In this document: piece after piece, positions 51,403 to 59,831 of the stretch
Layout of the letters: each line of letters begins with the position of its first letter
How positions within the stretch are numbered: position 1 is the first letter of the stretch
Assembly: GCF_017052465.1 (NCBI RefSeq)
Contig: NZ_JAFHKT010000130.1
Span: 1 to 64,000, forward strand
Source of the DNA: Arthrobacter pascens
Lineage (GTDB): Bacteria; Actinomycetota; Actinomycetes; Actinomycetales; Micrococcaceae
Length of the DNA stretch: 64,000 nt
Reading direction: 5' to 3'
The notes under the pieces: model-generated
The model's database searches: none
What the model was told of the DNA's origin: nothing
The model's input: only the letters and a program-made list of their open reading frames with translations
Made by a program: the position numbers and the translations under genes

Positions 51403-52598
51403 AAGCGGCAACAGTGATCCAGACGGGCGTTGCCTCTGCTGCCGAGACCGGGATCCAGGGTCGCATCTGCGCGGCATTGGAGCGCTGGCAGCCCAGAATC
51501 CTTCGCCTGAGCCATGCGATCCATGCCGATCCCGAACTCAGCGGCGAGGAGTTCCGGGCCGCCAAACGGGCCGGCGCGCTGCTGCGCTCCGGGGGCTTCA
51601 GCTTTGACGCCGCCCAGCCAACGCTGCCGGCTGCCTTCAGCGCCCGGTATGGAAGCGGTCAACTCGTGGTGGCCCTGTGCGTCGAATACGACGCGCTGCC
51701 GGCCATTGGACACGCCTGCGGACACAACGTGAACGCCGCCAGTGCCGTGGGGGCGGCGCTTGCACTCGCCGCCGTGGCGGACGATCTCGGCATCACCGTC
51801 AAGGTGCTCGGCACCCCCGCCGAGGAGACCACCGGCGGCAAGGCCGACCTCATCAAGGAAGGCTTCTTCGATGACGTGAGCCTGGCAATGATGGCCCATG
51901 CCGGCGCCGAGGACGTCGTCGGCGGCTCCTCCCTGGCCATGAGCATGTGGGATGTGCTGTACGAGGGTCGCCCGTCACACGCTGCGGCCGCGCCGGCTGA
52001 GGGAATCAACGCACTGGACGCGTTAGTGGTCGCCCAAACCGCAGTTGCCCTGGCCCGGCAGCAGCTTCCGTCCGGATCCGTTGTGTCGCTGATCGTCACT
52101 GAGGGCGGGAGTGCCGTCAACGTCATCCCGGATCGCGCCCGGGCCAGCGTGGAGATGCGCTCGTCCAGCCTGGCGACGCTGCGGGTCATCGAGGAGCGTG
52201 TGCGGCGCTGCCTGGAGGCCGGCGCCCTCGCCAGCGGTGCCACGCTTAAGGTCACCCCTGTCGGCAACGCGTATGCCGAGCTGAGGCAGGGCCGTTTCCT
52301 TTCCGAGGCGTACCGCGAGGCGATGACGGCCCGGGGGAGGAGAGTGGAATTCAACGACAGTCCGGTGGCTTCCACGGACATGGGCAACGTCTCGCAGTTG
52401 GTGCCGAGCATCCATCCGTTGCTCGGCTACGACGTGGGAGGCGCAGCCCATCACACGGCGGACTTCGCCGCCTTTGGGTCCTCCGCATCCGCCGACAGTG
52501 CCGTGATGGACGGCGCGTTCGGCCTGGCCGCGGCCGCCGCAGCGGCGGCAAGGGATCCCAGGCAGCGGGCCCGCCTGCTGGGCGGCAGCCGTGATTGA
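51399..52598 (+). CDS. M20 family amidohydrolase (aminoacylase/indole-acetyl-amino-acid-hydrolase-like)
   Basis: 399 residues. Metal-binding motifs are ALPAIGHACGHN and the acidic pair in VLGTPAEETTGGKADL; the lid/dimerisation domain is VLYEGRPSHAAAAPAEGINALDA. STDMGNVSQLVPSIHPLL is the C-terminal substrate segment of the AbgB/amidohydrolase group. It would hydrolyse an N-acyl or conjugated amino acid or a short peptide. Translationally coupled to the preceding MFS gene; a terminator hairpin follows. Confidence 0.92.
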   Translation: MKAATVIQTGVASAAETGIQGRICAALERWQPRILRLSHAIHADPELSGEEFRAAKRAGALLRSGGFSFDAAQPTLPAAFSARYGSGQLVVALCVEYDALPAIGHACGHNVNAASAVGAALALAAVADDLGITVKVLGTPAEETTGGKADLIKEGFFDDVSLAMMAHAGAEDVVGGSSLAMSMWDVLYEGRPSHAAAAPAEGINALDALVVAQTAVALARQQLPSGSVVSLIVTEGGSAVNVIPDRARASVEMRSSSLATLRVIEERVRRCLEAGALASGATLKVTPVGNAYAELRQGRFLSEAYREAMTARGRRVEFNDSPVASTDMGNVSQLVPSIHPLLGYDVGGAAHHTADFAAFGSSASADSAVMDGAFGLAAAAAAAARDPRQRARLLGGSRD

Positions 52599-52604
52599 TG
52601 GAAA

Positions 52605-52630
52605 GGTCCGGCCAACGTGCAGGCCGGACC
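52605..52630. terminator. Hairpin terminator between convergent genes
   Basis: GGTCCGGCC (52605-52613) pairs with GGCCGGACC (52622-52630) across an eight-base loop. It sits in the 49-bp gap between the M20 gene (ends 52598) and the alpha/beta hydrolase gene (ends 52648) and probably serves both strands. Confidence 0.75.
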
Positions 52631-52647
52631 AGCCTCGGCGCACCCAC

Positions 52648-53511
52648 TCAGGTGTGCCTCTGCGCCACACTTTCGAGCCAGGCCGTGATGAGGGGCACGA
52701 CCACGCCGCTGTGCATGGCGCCCAGATGGTCAAGGCCGGGAAGTACCCGCACGTCCCATCCTGCCGCTGTCAGCTCCCCCTCGTGGGCCGCAAGGGGCGC
52801 GCCGATTCTCACCTGCACGCCGCCCCAGAGGGGGGAGTAGTCGATCTGATCGTCTGATCCGGCAAACGCCAGCCGCGGCAGGCCGGGCACCACCGCTGCG
52901 GCTGCATCATCGAAGTCCTGCAGCGCTTCGTAGAGGGTCAGGAATTGGCGGGTCTGTGCCTCGTCCGTTTGAATCGCCGCGGAATCCCAGTCGCCCGGCT
53001 CCGGAGCCTCGACCGCTGAAGCCGCTGGCGCCGGGGCCTTCGCCGCCATGGAGTGCGCTGCCCTGGTGACCGCGAGCATGCTCTCGTACGGACCGTCGAG
53101 AGGCGGGAAGCCGCCCATGATCAGCGCCCAGAGACGGTCGGTGCGGATGGCCAACTGCAGCCCGCACAAGGCGAGCCATGAGTACCCGTAGTACCCGAAC
53201 TCGCCAGCGTCTGCCGCGTCAGCGATGGCCAGGAGATCCGCGGTGACGTTCTCCGGGGTGAGGGTATCCGGCGCCGGATGCGCCATCCGGTGCCCTTCGT
53301 AGTCTGCCGCGATGACCCGATAGGACAGGGACAGGCCCGCTCCGAGCTTCGGCCCCAGGTCCGGGTCTGCGCCCCATGCGCGCATCGTCTGAGCCTCGGA
53401 CTCGGTGCGGGGCTCGACCCTCGCGGGGATGAGGAGCGCCCTGCCCGTGCCACTGACCGCGATGGGAATCCTGGACCCGTCATGGAGCACCGCTTCAGCG
53501 CTGTAGTTCAT
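52648..53511 (-). CDS. Alpha/beta hydrolase
   Basis: About 287 residues. Nucleophile elbow FGYYGYSWLALCG (G-Y-S-W-L rather than the usual G-x-S-x-G), Asp in FAGSDDQIDYSPLWG and His in LPGLDHLGAMHSG make a plausible triad. Start ATG 53511 has GGGAG close upstream; the frame continues to 53682 without support. Substrate unknown. Confidence 0.85.
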   Translation of the reverse strand: MNYSAEAVLHDGSRIPIAVSGTGRALLIPARVEPRTESEAQTMRAWGADPDLGPKLGAGLSLSYRVIAADYEGHRMAHPAPDTLTPENVTADLLAIADAADAGEFGYYGYSWLALCGLQLAIRTDRLWALIMGGFPPLDGPYESMLAVTRAAHSMAAKAPAPAASAVEAPEPGDWDSAAIQTDEAQTRQFLTLYEALQDFDDAAAAVVPGLPRLAFAGSDDQIDYSPLWGGVQVRIGAPLAAHEGELTAAGWDVRVLPGLDHLGAMHSGVVVPLITAWLESVAQRHT

Positions 53512-53554
53512 CGCTCCCTGCCGTCCCTGCGTGTACGAGTGGTTTGGTTGCCGG

Positions 53555-54958
53555 TTACCGGTTGCCGGCCTCCATCCGGAGGCGGTGGTACTCCTCGCGG
53601 GGCATGGGCGCCGCGCCCGGGGTACCCAGCTCGTTGAGGGGGATGCGGTGAGTCTCCGGGGCAGACCACGCGGCAAGCGCACCGATTATCGTGATTCCAA
53701 AGCAAATGGACCCGATGACAAATGGTACGTTCGCGGACCCCGGCGGGGCGACGGTTGCGAAGAGGGTGGGCAGGAATGCCGTGAGCACAAGGCCAATATT
53801 CTGCGAGACGGCGAACCCGGTGACACGCGTGCGGGAGGGGAAGAGCTCCTGGAAGAAGCTGGCGAAGGTCGCGTTCCAGACCTGGTAGAGCGTGCCCCAC
53901 ATGAGGATCGCCAGGACAACAGTGAGCACAACATTGTTCTGGCTGACCGCGTGCAGGTAAGAGTAGGCCAGGGCGCCGGATCCCAGGGAGCCGATAATCA
54001 TCAGCGGCCGGCGGCCAAACCGGTCGGAGAGATCTCCAAACCAGGGGATAAGAGCCAGCGCCACCACGTTGGCCAGGACAGGGATCCAGAGGTACACGCT
54101 CGTGCTCATGCCGACGCCGTAGCCCGGCTGCGTGGCATACGCCGCGCCGAAGACTGCCACGGTCACGCCAACGACGTTGACCAGTGTCATGCAGACCGCG
54201 CGCAGTACGTTGAGTCCGCTTTCGCGCATGACCTGGACAATTGGTGCCTTGGGGATCTCCTGGTGCGCCTTCTCCTTCTCGAAGACAGGGGTTTCCTCAA
54301 CCCGCCGCCGGATCATGTATCCGGCGAAAACGACCAGGGCACTGAGGAGAAACGGGATCCGCCATCCCCACGATTTGAAGGCCTCGTCGGAGAGCACGGC
54401 CGAGAGCGGGAGGAAGACCGCAGCCGCGATAATCTGCCCGGCCTGTGTGCCCTGCAGGGCGAAGCTCGCATAGAAGCCGCGCCGGCCGAACGGTGCATGC
54501 TCCACGATCATTGCACTGGCGCCACTCAGTTCTCCGGCCACGGCAAAACCCTGGACCAGCCGCAGGGCAACCAGCAGGGCAGGCGCCAGGATGCCGACTT
54601 GGCCGTAGGTGGGCAGCAGAGCCACCGCGAACGTCGACACGCCCATCAACAGCATGGCAAGAACCAGCACGTTCTTCCGGCCGTGCCTGTCACCCCACTG
54701 GCCGAGGACGAACGCACCGATAGGCCGGGCGACGTAGCCCACGGCGTAGGTGCCCAGCGAGGCGATGAGCGCCACGGCCGGGTTCCCCTCCGGGAAGAAC
54801 ACCCCGGGGAACACCAATGCGGCGGCCTGCGCGTAGATGAACCAGTCGTAGTACTCAAGGGCGCTTCCGACCCAGCCGCTCGCGGCCGCCTTCCTCGAGG
54901 TTCCGGTGGAAGCACGCTGTTCACTGGATCCCGTCCGCTTGCGCGTCTGGCTCTGCAT
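53555..54958 (-). CDS. MHS family MFS transporter (metabolite:proton symporter)
   Basis: 467 residues. ASGWVGSALEYYDWFIYAQA is the MHS TM1 signature, LGQWGDRHGRKNVLVLAMLL is motif A, LQGTQAGQIIAAAVF and EETPVFEKEKAHQEIPKAP the central loop of shikimate/proline-betaine-type porters. ATG 54958 has AGGAGG five bases upstream. A LacI-type operator lies about 110 bases upstream, although no LacI gene is in the window. Likely takes up an organic acid or compatible solute. Confidence 0.9.
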   Translation of the reverse strand: MQSQTRKRTGSSEQRASTGTSRKAAASGWVGSALEYYDWFIYAQAAALVFPGVFFPEGNPAVALIASLGTYAVGYVARPIGAFVLGQWGDRHGRKNVLVLAMLLMGVSTFAVALLPTYGQVGILAPALLVALRLVQGFAVAGELSGASAMIVEHAPFGRRGFYASFALQGTQAGQIIAAAVFLPLSAVLSDEAFKSWGWRIPFLLSALVVFAGYMIRRRVEETPVFEKEKAHQEIPKAPIVQVMRESGLNVLRAVCMTLVNVVGVTVAVFGAAYATQPGYGVGMSTSVYLWIPVLANVVALALIPWFGDLSDRFGRRPLMIIGSLGSGALAYSYLHAVSQNNVVLTVVLAILMWGTLYQVWNATFASFFQELFPSRTRVTGFAVSQNIGLVLTAFLPTLFATVAPPGSANVPFVIGSICFGITIIGALAAWSAPETHRIPLNELGTPGAAPMPREEYHRLRMEAGNR

Positions 54959-55069
54959 ATTGTCCTCCTTTGGACAAGTCGTCTGGCGCGCTGGACGCGT
55001 TGCCCTTCGTCGGGGTCCGCGCCAGCGGAAGGCGGCGGCTCGGCGTGCATTTTCGACCGGCACCGCGCT

Positions 55070-55085
55070 TGGTAAGCGCTTTCCA
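55070..55085. promoter_or_regulatory. LacI-family operator-like palindrome
   Basis: TGGTAAGCGCTTTCCA, with AAGCGCTT at its centre and seven of eight base pairs matching, the form bound by LacI/GalR/PurR regulators. It lies between the divergent MHS transporter (start 54958) and RPH-like (start 55227) genes and could control either. Confidence 0.65.
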
Positions 55086-55226
55086 TGAGACACCCTGAGG
55101 GCGTGGGCTGTCAAAGCCTATTTGTTGCGCCCGTCACATTGCCGCCACCGAGCCGCCGCCGTCCTCCCGCGGCGGCGAGGGGTAGCCTCTACATCAGGAA
55201 ACCCTCGCGCTGGCCAGGAGCGGCAG

Positions 55227-57716
55227 ATGACTGAGAAGATAACCGGCGGGCTGGCCGACTTCGCCGCAGACGATGTGGCGCGCGCCGGCGGCAAGGGCGC
55301 GAATCTCGGCGAATTGGTGCGGCACGGCTTTCCCGTGCCGCCCGGCGTCGTTCTCACCACGTCCGCCTACGCCGCGTTGCTGGCGGACACCGGACTGGGC
55401 CGCAGGTTGGACCGGCTGCTGGAATCCGGATCCGACGGATCCACGATCCGGGACGAATGTGCCCGCACCGCCATGCCGGAGCGGATCCGGGCGGAGATCT
55501 CTGCCGCGTACGCCTCCTTGGGCGCCGGCCCGGTGGCGGTCCGGTCCAGTGGCACCGCCGAGGACCTGGCCGGCGCCGCGTTCGCCGGACAGCATGACAC
55601 GTATCTGAATGTGCTCGGCGAGGATGCAGTGCTTGCGGCGGTCACTGACTGCTGGGCCTCCTTGTGGACAGACCGCGCGATTGCCTACCGGAAGCGCGAG
55701 GGGATCGCGCCGGGCAAGGCGGCGATCGCCGTCGTGATCCAAAAGATGGTTCCGGCGGACACCGCCGGTGTCATGTTCAGCGCCAATCCGGTGACCGGCG
55801 AGCGCGGCGACATCGTCGTTGACGCCAGTCCGGGGCTGGGTGAGGCAGTGGTTTCCGGACGCGTCACGCCGGAACACTATGTTCTGGACGGCAGCGGCCG
55901 GGTCAGGGCATTCACTCCGGGTGGCCGGGAGGTGGCCATCCGGGCTGCTGCCGGCGGCGGCACGCAGGAGTACGCCGCACGCGAGAGCACCGGGCCCGCC
56001 CTCACTCGGCAGCAGCTCACGGAACTGGCGCGGCTGGCGCGCCGCGTGCAGGACCATTTTGGCAGGCCGCAGGACATGGAATGGGCCATCGCCGGGGGCC
56101 GCCTCTACCTGCTCCAGGCCAGGCCGATGACCGCACTTCCGCCGCAGCCGCCGCGGCTCAGCCGCTTCCAGCGGCTGGTGGGCCCGTTCTTCGTCGAGAT
56201 GTTCCAGGAGCGTCCTTATCCCCTCGACGTATCGGGGTGGATGCAGCGCGGAATCCTGGCGATGCTTCACGGCATGGCCGGCAGTGTCGGCATCGTCTTC
56301 CCCTCAGTGGCTCAGATCCTTCCGGAAGAGGACGGGGTGGTCATCCGGATGGTACCGCCGGTGCCGAGGCCCACACTGCGCGTCCTGGGAGCGCCGGTCT
56401 CGCTTGCACGCCGGGCACGGCAGTTCGATCCGGCCCGGTGGACCGAGGACCCCAGGTTCGCCGCATTCCTGGAGAACGTCCGGCGGCTAGGGGGCGGCGA
56501 GCCGAAGTTGCTGTCGTGGCGCGAAGTCATTGCGCTCGCGGACGGTGCCTTTGACGCGATGCGGGGGATCACTGAACTCCGGAAGTCCTACCTGCCCGGC
56601 GTTGCGGTCCCCGTGCTCAAGCTGCGCGTGATGCTGCTGCTTCTGGGGAAGTCGCGTCTTGCCTCGGCCCTCATCGCCGGCGCCGAAACCCGCACGAGCC
56701 AGGCGAACCGGGCCCTGGAGGCCCTGGCCGAACGCGTGCGGTCCAGCCCGAGCCTGGAGCGCGCCTTCACGGGCCTGCGGCCCGGTGAACTGTTGGAGCA
56801 GCTAGGGCATAACCAGGAGTTCAGGGAGTTCGACGCGGCATTCAGAGCGTTCCTTGCCGAGTACGGTCACCGCGAAACCGTCAGCGTGGTGTTGAGCAGC
56901 ACCCCGACCTGGTCCGATGCGCCCGAGGTGGTCCTCGGCCTGATCACCGCGATGCTGGGCGAGCGGCGCGCCGCAGCGGACCAAACCGGAGTGGCGCTGG
57001 CGGAGCTGTCGCGGCATCCTGCCCTTCGCTTCGAGCCGCTGCGCCGTCATCTTCTGTCCGTCGTCGACGCCGCGAAAGCAGGCATGGCCTTCCGCGAAGA
57101 CAGCCACTTTTACGCCACCATGGTTCTCCCGCCGCTGCGGCGCGCCCTGCTTGAGCTGGGCCGCAGGCTTTGCGCGGCTGGCGTGCTGGCGGATCCGGAG
57201 GAGGTCCACCACCTGCGGTATGAAGAGCTGGCCGCAATCACCGACCCCGGCGCGCTCCCGCCGTCGGAGCGGGAACGGTACCGCCGGCTGGTGCTGGACA
57301 GGGCGGCCAAGCGCCGTGAGCTGGACGGGATTCCGCTGCTTGACCCTGCCGTGCTGTTCCGGCAGGGGCGCCGGCCGCCCGGTGTCCTGGTTTCCGGTGT
57401 GCCTGCCAGCAGGGGTCAGGCCACAGGAAAGGCAAGGATCATCCGTGGCCCTGCCGAATTCGGGCTACTGCGCAGCGGCGAGGTCCTCGTTTGCCCGTAC
57501 ACCAACCCCTCCTGGACCCCACTGTTCCAGCGGGCCGCCGCCGTCGTGGTGGACGCTGGCGGTATCGGTTCGCACGCTGCCATCGTGGCCAGAGAGTATG
57601 GAATACCTGCGGTCATGGGCACCGGATCCGGGACCAGTTTGCTGCGGAACGGGGACCTGGTCAGAGTCGACGGGAGCACCGGCCGGGTCTTCCCGGCAAC
57701 TGCGCGCGAGCTCTAA
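55227..57716 (+). CDS. PEP-synthase/rifampin phosphotransferase-like enzyme
   Basis: 829 residues. Order of domains: ATP-grasp (GGKGANLGELVRHGFPVPPG, AVRSSGTAEDLAGAAFAGQ, DTAGVMFSANPVTGERGDIV, YLLQARPMTAL), a central helical domain (about residues 320-730) with no PEP-binding barrel signature, and a C-terminal swivelling domain with phospho-histidine in GGIGSHAAIVAREYGIPAVMG. The size and layout fit the rifampin phosphotransferase family, which inactivates rifamycins using ATP. AGGAG lies seven bases before ATG 55227. Rifampin as the substrate is not proven; PEP synthase itself has a different C-terminus. Confidence 0.85.
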   Translation: MTEKITGGLADFAADDVARAGGKGANLGELVRHGFPVPPGVVLTTSAYAALLADTGLGRRLDRLLESGSDGSTIRDECARTAMPERIRAEISAAYASLGAGPVAVRSSGTAEDLAGAAFAGQHDTYLNVLGEDAVLAAVTDCWASLWTDRAIAYRKREGIAPGKAAIAVVIQKMVPADTAGVMFSANPVTGERGDIVVDASPGLGEAVVSGRVTPEHYVLDGSGRVRAFTPGGREVAIRAAAGGGTQEYAARESTGPALTRQQLTELARLARRVQDHFGRPQDMEWAIAGGRLYLLQARPMTALPPQPPRLSRFQRLVGPFFVEMFQERPYPLDVSGWMQRGILAMLHGMAGSVGIVFPSVAQILPEEDGVVIRMVPPVPRPTLRVLGAPVSLARRARQFDPARWTEDPRFAAFLENVRRLGGGEPKLLSWREVIALADGAFDAMRGITELRKSYLPGVAVPVLKLRVMLLLLGKSRLASALIAGAETRTSQANRALEALAERVRSSPSLERAFTGLRPGELLEQLGHNQEFREFDAAFRAFLAEYGHRETVSVVLSSTPTWSDAPEVVLGLITAMLGERRAAADQTGVALAELSRHPALRFEPLRRHLLSVVDAAKAGMAFREDSHFYATMVLPPLRRALLELGRRLCAAGVLADPEEVHHLRYEELAAITDPGALPPSERERYRRLVLDRAAKRRELDGIPLLDPAVLFRQGRRPPGVLVSGVPASRGQATGKARIIRGPAEFGLLRSGEVLVCPYTNPSWTPLFQRAAAVVVDAGGIGSHAAIVAREYGIPAVMGTGSGTSLLRNGDLVRVDGSTGRVFPATAREL

Positions 57717-58531
57717 GCCCAGGCGTCTCCGCTGGCGGCGATGCGGTCCACAAAGTCCAGGACCGCAGGGTGCGCAGGGTTGATGAGATGGCTGCCGGTG
57801 ACGAGCACGGTCTGGGTAAAGGGCAGGGCACCGGACAACCTGGCGTTCACCAGCCGGCAGGCCTCAATTGAATCCTGGGCGGTGACGATGAGCGCCGGCC
57901 GGCGGATCCCGGCAAGTTGGTCCTCGTCCAGCTCCAGCGCGTCCTCGCTGAGGTCCATGCCGTGGCCCTTGATTTCCGCGAGGACGGCCGGCCCGGTCGC
58001 TGCAAAAATCTGCTTGATGTCCTCGGGGAATGACTCCCAGGCGGCGTCGCCCAGGGCCTGCCGAATCACCGCCTCCGCAATCTGGCCGGGTTGCTCGGCG
58101 GACTGCTCAAGCACCCTGAGCCGCAGGTTGCGTGCCCAGGCGTCAGCGAGCGGATCGAGCGTGAACAGTGCCGGTTCCAGGAGAACCAGCGCCTTGACCT
58201 TGTCGGGAAACCGGCGGGCCAGTTCGATGGCGATGAGGCCGCCGGTGCTGCGGCCGATCACGACGGCGGGCCCCGCGTGCAGTGCCGCCAGCACACCGGC
58301 AGCGTCGTCGACGTGGTCAATCAGGTCCAGGGTGCTGAAGGGCGCTGGAGGGGCACTGCGCTGGAAGCCTCTGCGGTCATAGATGATGCACCGGCCGTGC
58401 AGCGCGAGCTCCGTGGCGGCGTCCGCCCACATCGCCGCCGAACTTGGCGTTCCGTGCAGGCCAAGGAGCGGGATCCCGTCACCGTGTTCCTCGTAGTAGA
58501 GATCCACGCCGTTGACGCTGAGCCTGGACAT
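57713..58531 (-). CDS. Alpha/beta hydrolase
   Basis: 272 residues with the complete fold: oxyanion segment LLGLHGTPSSAAMW, nucleophile Ser in VVIGRSTGGLIAIELARRFP, acid in IVTAQDSIEACR and His in VLVTGSHLINPAHP. It overlaps the convergent RPH-like gene by four bases. Broad family (esterases, epoxide hydrolases, lactonases); substrate unknown. Confidence 0.9.
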   Translation of the reverse strand: MSRLSVNGVDLYYEEHGDGIPLLGLHGTPSSAAMWADAATELALHGRCIIYDRRGFQRSAPPAPFSTLDLIDHVDDAAGVLAALHAGPAVVIGRSTGGLIAIELARRFPDKVKALVLLEPALFTLDPLADAWARNLRLRVLEQSAEQPGQIAEAVIRQALGDAAWESFPEDIKQIFAATGPAVLAEIKGHGMDLSEDALELDEDQLAGIRRPALIVTAQDSIEACRLVNARLSGALPFTQTVLVTGSHLINPAHPAVLDFVDRIAASGDAWA

Positions 58532-58573
58532 AGTTCCAGCCTAGGTGTCGGGGTTTTCCAGCGGAAGGGCGCC

Positions 58574-59158
58574 TTATTCGGCGTCGACAGCCGGGAGGGA
58601 CTGACGGTTCCTGATCCGTGATTCGCCGAATTCGATCGCAAGCGGCCGGATCTCCCAGTAGCCGGTGCGCGACATTGGACGTCCCACGGCGACGTGCGGT
58701 ACCCAGCGTGGATACCGGAAGCCGAGGGCGCGTGAGCTGAGGATAAAGTCGTCGACGTTGTCCACGAGAAGGTCCTCCAGCAGTTGGTGCAGCGCCTGCA
58801 CGAGCATCACCTGAAAGTCCCGAACGCGCTGGGGAACGTCCACTTCGAGTCCGCACACATGGCCGCCGCCCAGCACGATCAGCCGGGCGGCACTGCCCGG
58901 GAATCCGTCCAGTATGGGTAGCCCCTTCAGCCAGGCAACTGTCCTGCGGGTGGCCGCTTCGGCGCTGGTGGATCCCTTGGTCCACTCAGTGATGTCCTGT
59001 GCAAAGTCCGCAAGGATGCCGATGTGCAGCAGGGTGAGGTGCAGGCCCTGTTGCCTGCGCAGCCCGACGACGTAGCTGCCCAGCTCCTCGTAATCGGAGG
59101 AACCGGACCCGATGCTGGTTACCGGAACCTCCACCGTGATCCGCGGAAGCCCATACAT
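58574..59158 (-). CDS. 2H phosphoesterase-like protein (2'-5' RNA ligase family)
   Basis: 194 residues. Two H-x-T/S-like motifs, HLTLLHIG (about residue 40) and HVAVGRPMSR (about residue 165), match the paired catalytic histidines of the 2H superfamily, which open 2',3'-cyclic phosphates or join RNA ends. The second motif has Ala-Val instead of Thr, so activity is uncertain. ATG 59158 has GAGGGG five bases upstream. Confidence 0.7.
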   Translation of the reverse strand: MYGLPRITVEVPVTSIGSGSSDYEELGSYVVGLRRQQGLHLTLLHIGILADFAQDITEWTKGSTSAEAATRRTVAWLKGLPILDGFPGSAARLIVLGGGHVCGLEVDVPQRVRDFQVMLVQALHQLLEDLLVDNVDDFILSSRALGFRYPRWVPHVAVGRPMSRTGYWEIRPLAIEFGESRIRNRQSLPAVDAE

Positions 59159-59407
59159 CCGGACCCCTCTTGTCGGTGCTGGCAATTGACTTCGGTGCCA
59201 TTATCCTCCCGGGCGTCGTTTCCCGCGCCCTACTGCGGGGATTTGATCGTCTTCATCGATCTACCTGGTCTGACGTCTTGCCGTGCGGCATTGACTACCA
59301 GACGCTGAAGCCTACGATGGTGCGCACAGGACCTTCCGGCACGCCTCCCTATGTCGCCGTGCCTTTCGGGCAGCTCCCCGGGGACCTGGTGAGAAGGAGA
59401 ATTCATC

Positions 59408-59788
59408 ATGCTTAAGGAACGTGAAGTTATGGCCGTCCTTCCCGCGAAGGACATTTCCAGGGCCAGGAATTTCTATCGCGATGTCCTCGGCCTGGAACCC
59501 TCAGATATCTTGGACGAGGAGAACCTCGTCTACCGCTGCGGGAACGGAACGGCTTTCTTGCTTTACCTGACCGACAACGCGGGAACAGCGAAGAACACGC
59601 AGTTGAGCTGGGCCACCGACAATCTCGAGGGCGAGGTTGAGGATCTGCGGAGCCGGGGTGTTGTCTTTGAAGACTATGATTTCCCGGGACTGAAGACCGA
59701 GAACGGCATCGCCACGAGCAGCGCCGGAAAGGCTGCCTGGTTCCTGGACACCGAGGGCAACATTCTCAGCCTCTTCGAGATGCCGTAG
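59408..59788 (+). CDS. VOC family protein (glyoxalase/bleomycin-resistance fold)
   Basis: 126 residues. VMAVLPAKDISRARNFYRDV LGLEP is the standard first beta-alpha-beta unit; WFLDTEGNILSLFEMP the last strand with Glu as a metal ligand. The usual N-terminal His ligand is not obvious. AAGGAG before ATG 59408 is clear. Function not predictable. Confidence 0.85.
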   Translation: MLKEREVMAVLPAKDISRARNFYRDVLGLEPSDILDEENLVYRCGNGTAFLLYLTDNAGTAKNTQLSWATDNLEGEVEDLRSRGVVFEDYDFPGLKTENGIATSSAGKAAWFLDTEGNILSLFEMP

Positions 59789-59831
59789 CTCCGTGACCGG
59801 CGTGGCTGCCTGATCCGTGCACAATGGACGG

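Noticed and set aside
59170..59415. 81-residue frame MSVLAIDFGAIILPGVV between the 2H-like and VOC genes
   Set aside because: No ribosome site, no family, and it overlaps the VOC start signal; more likely untranslated leader.
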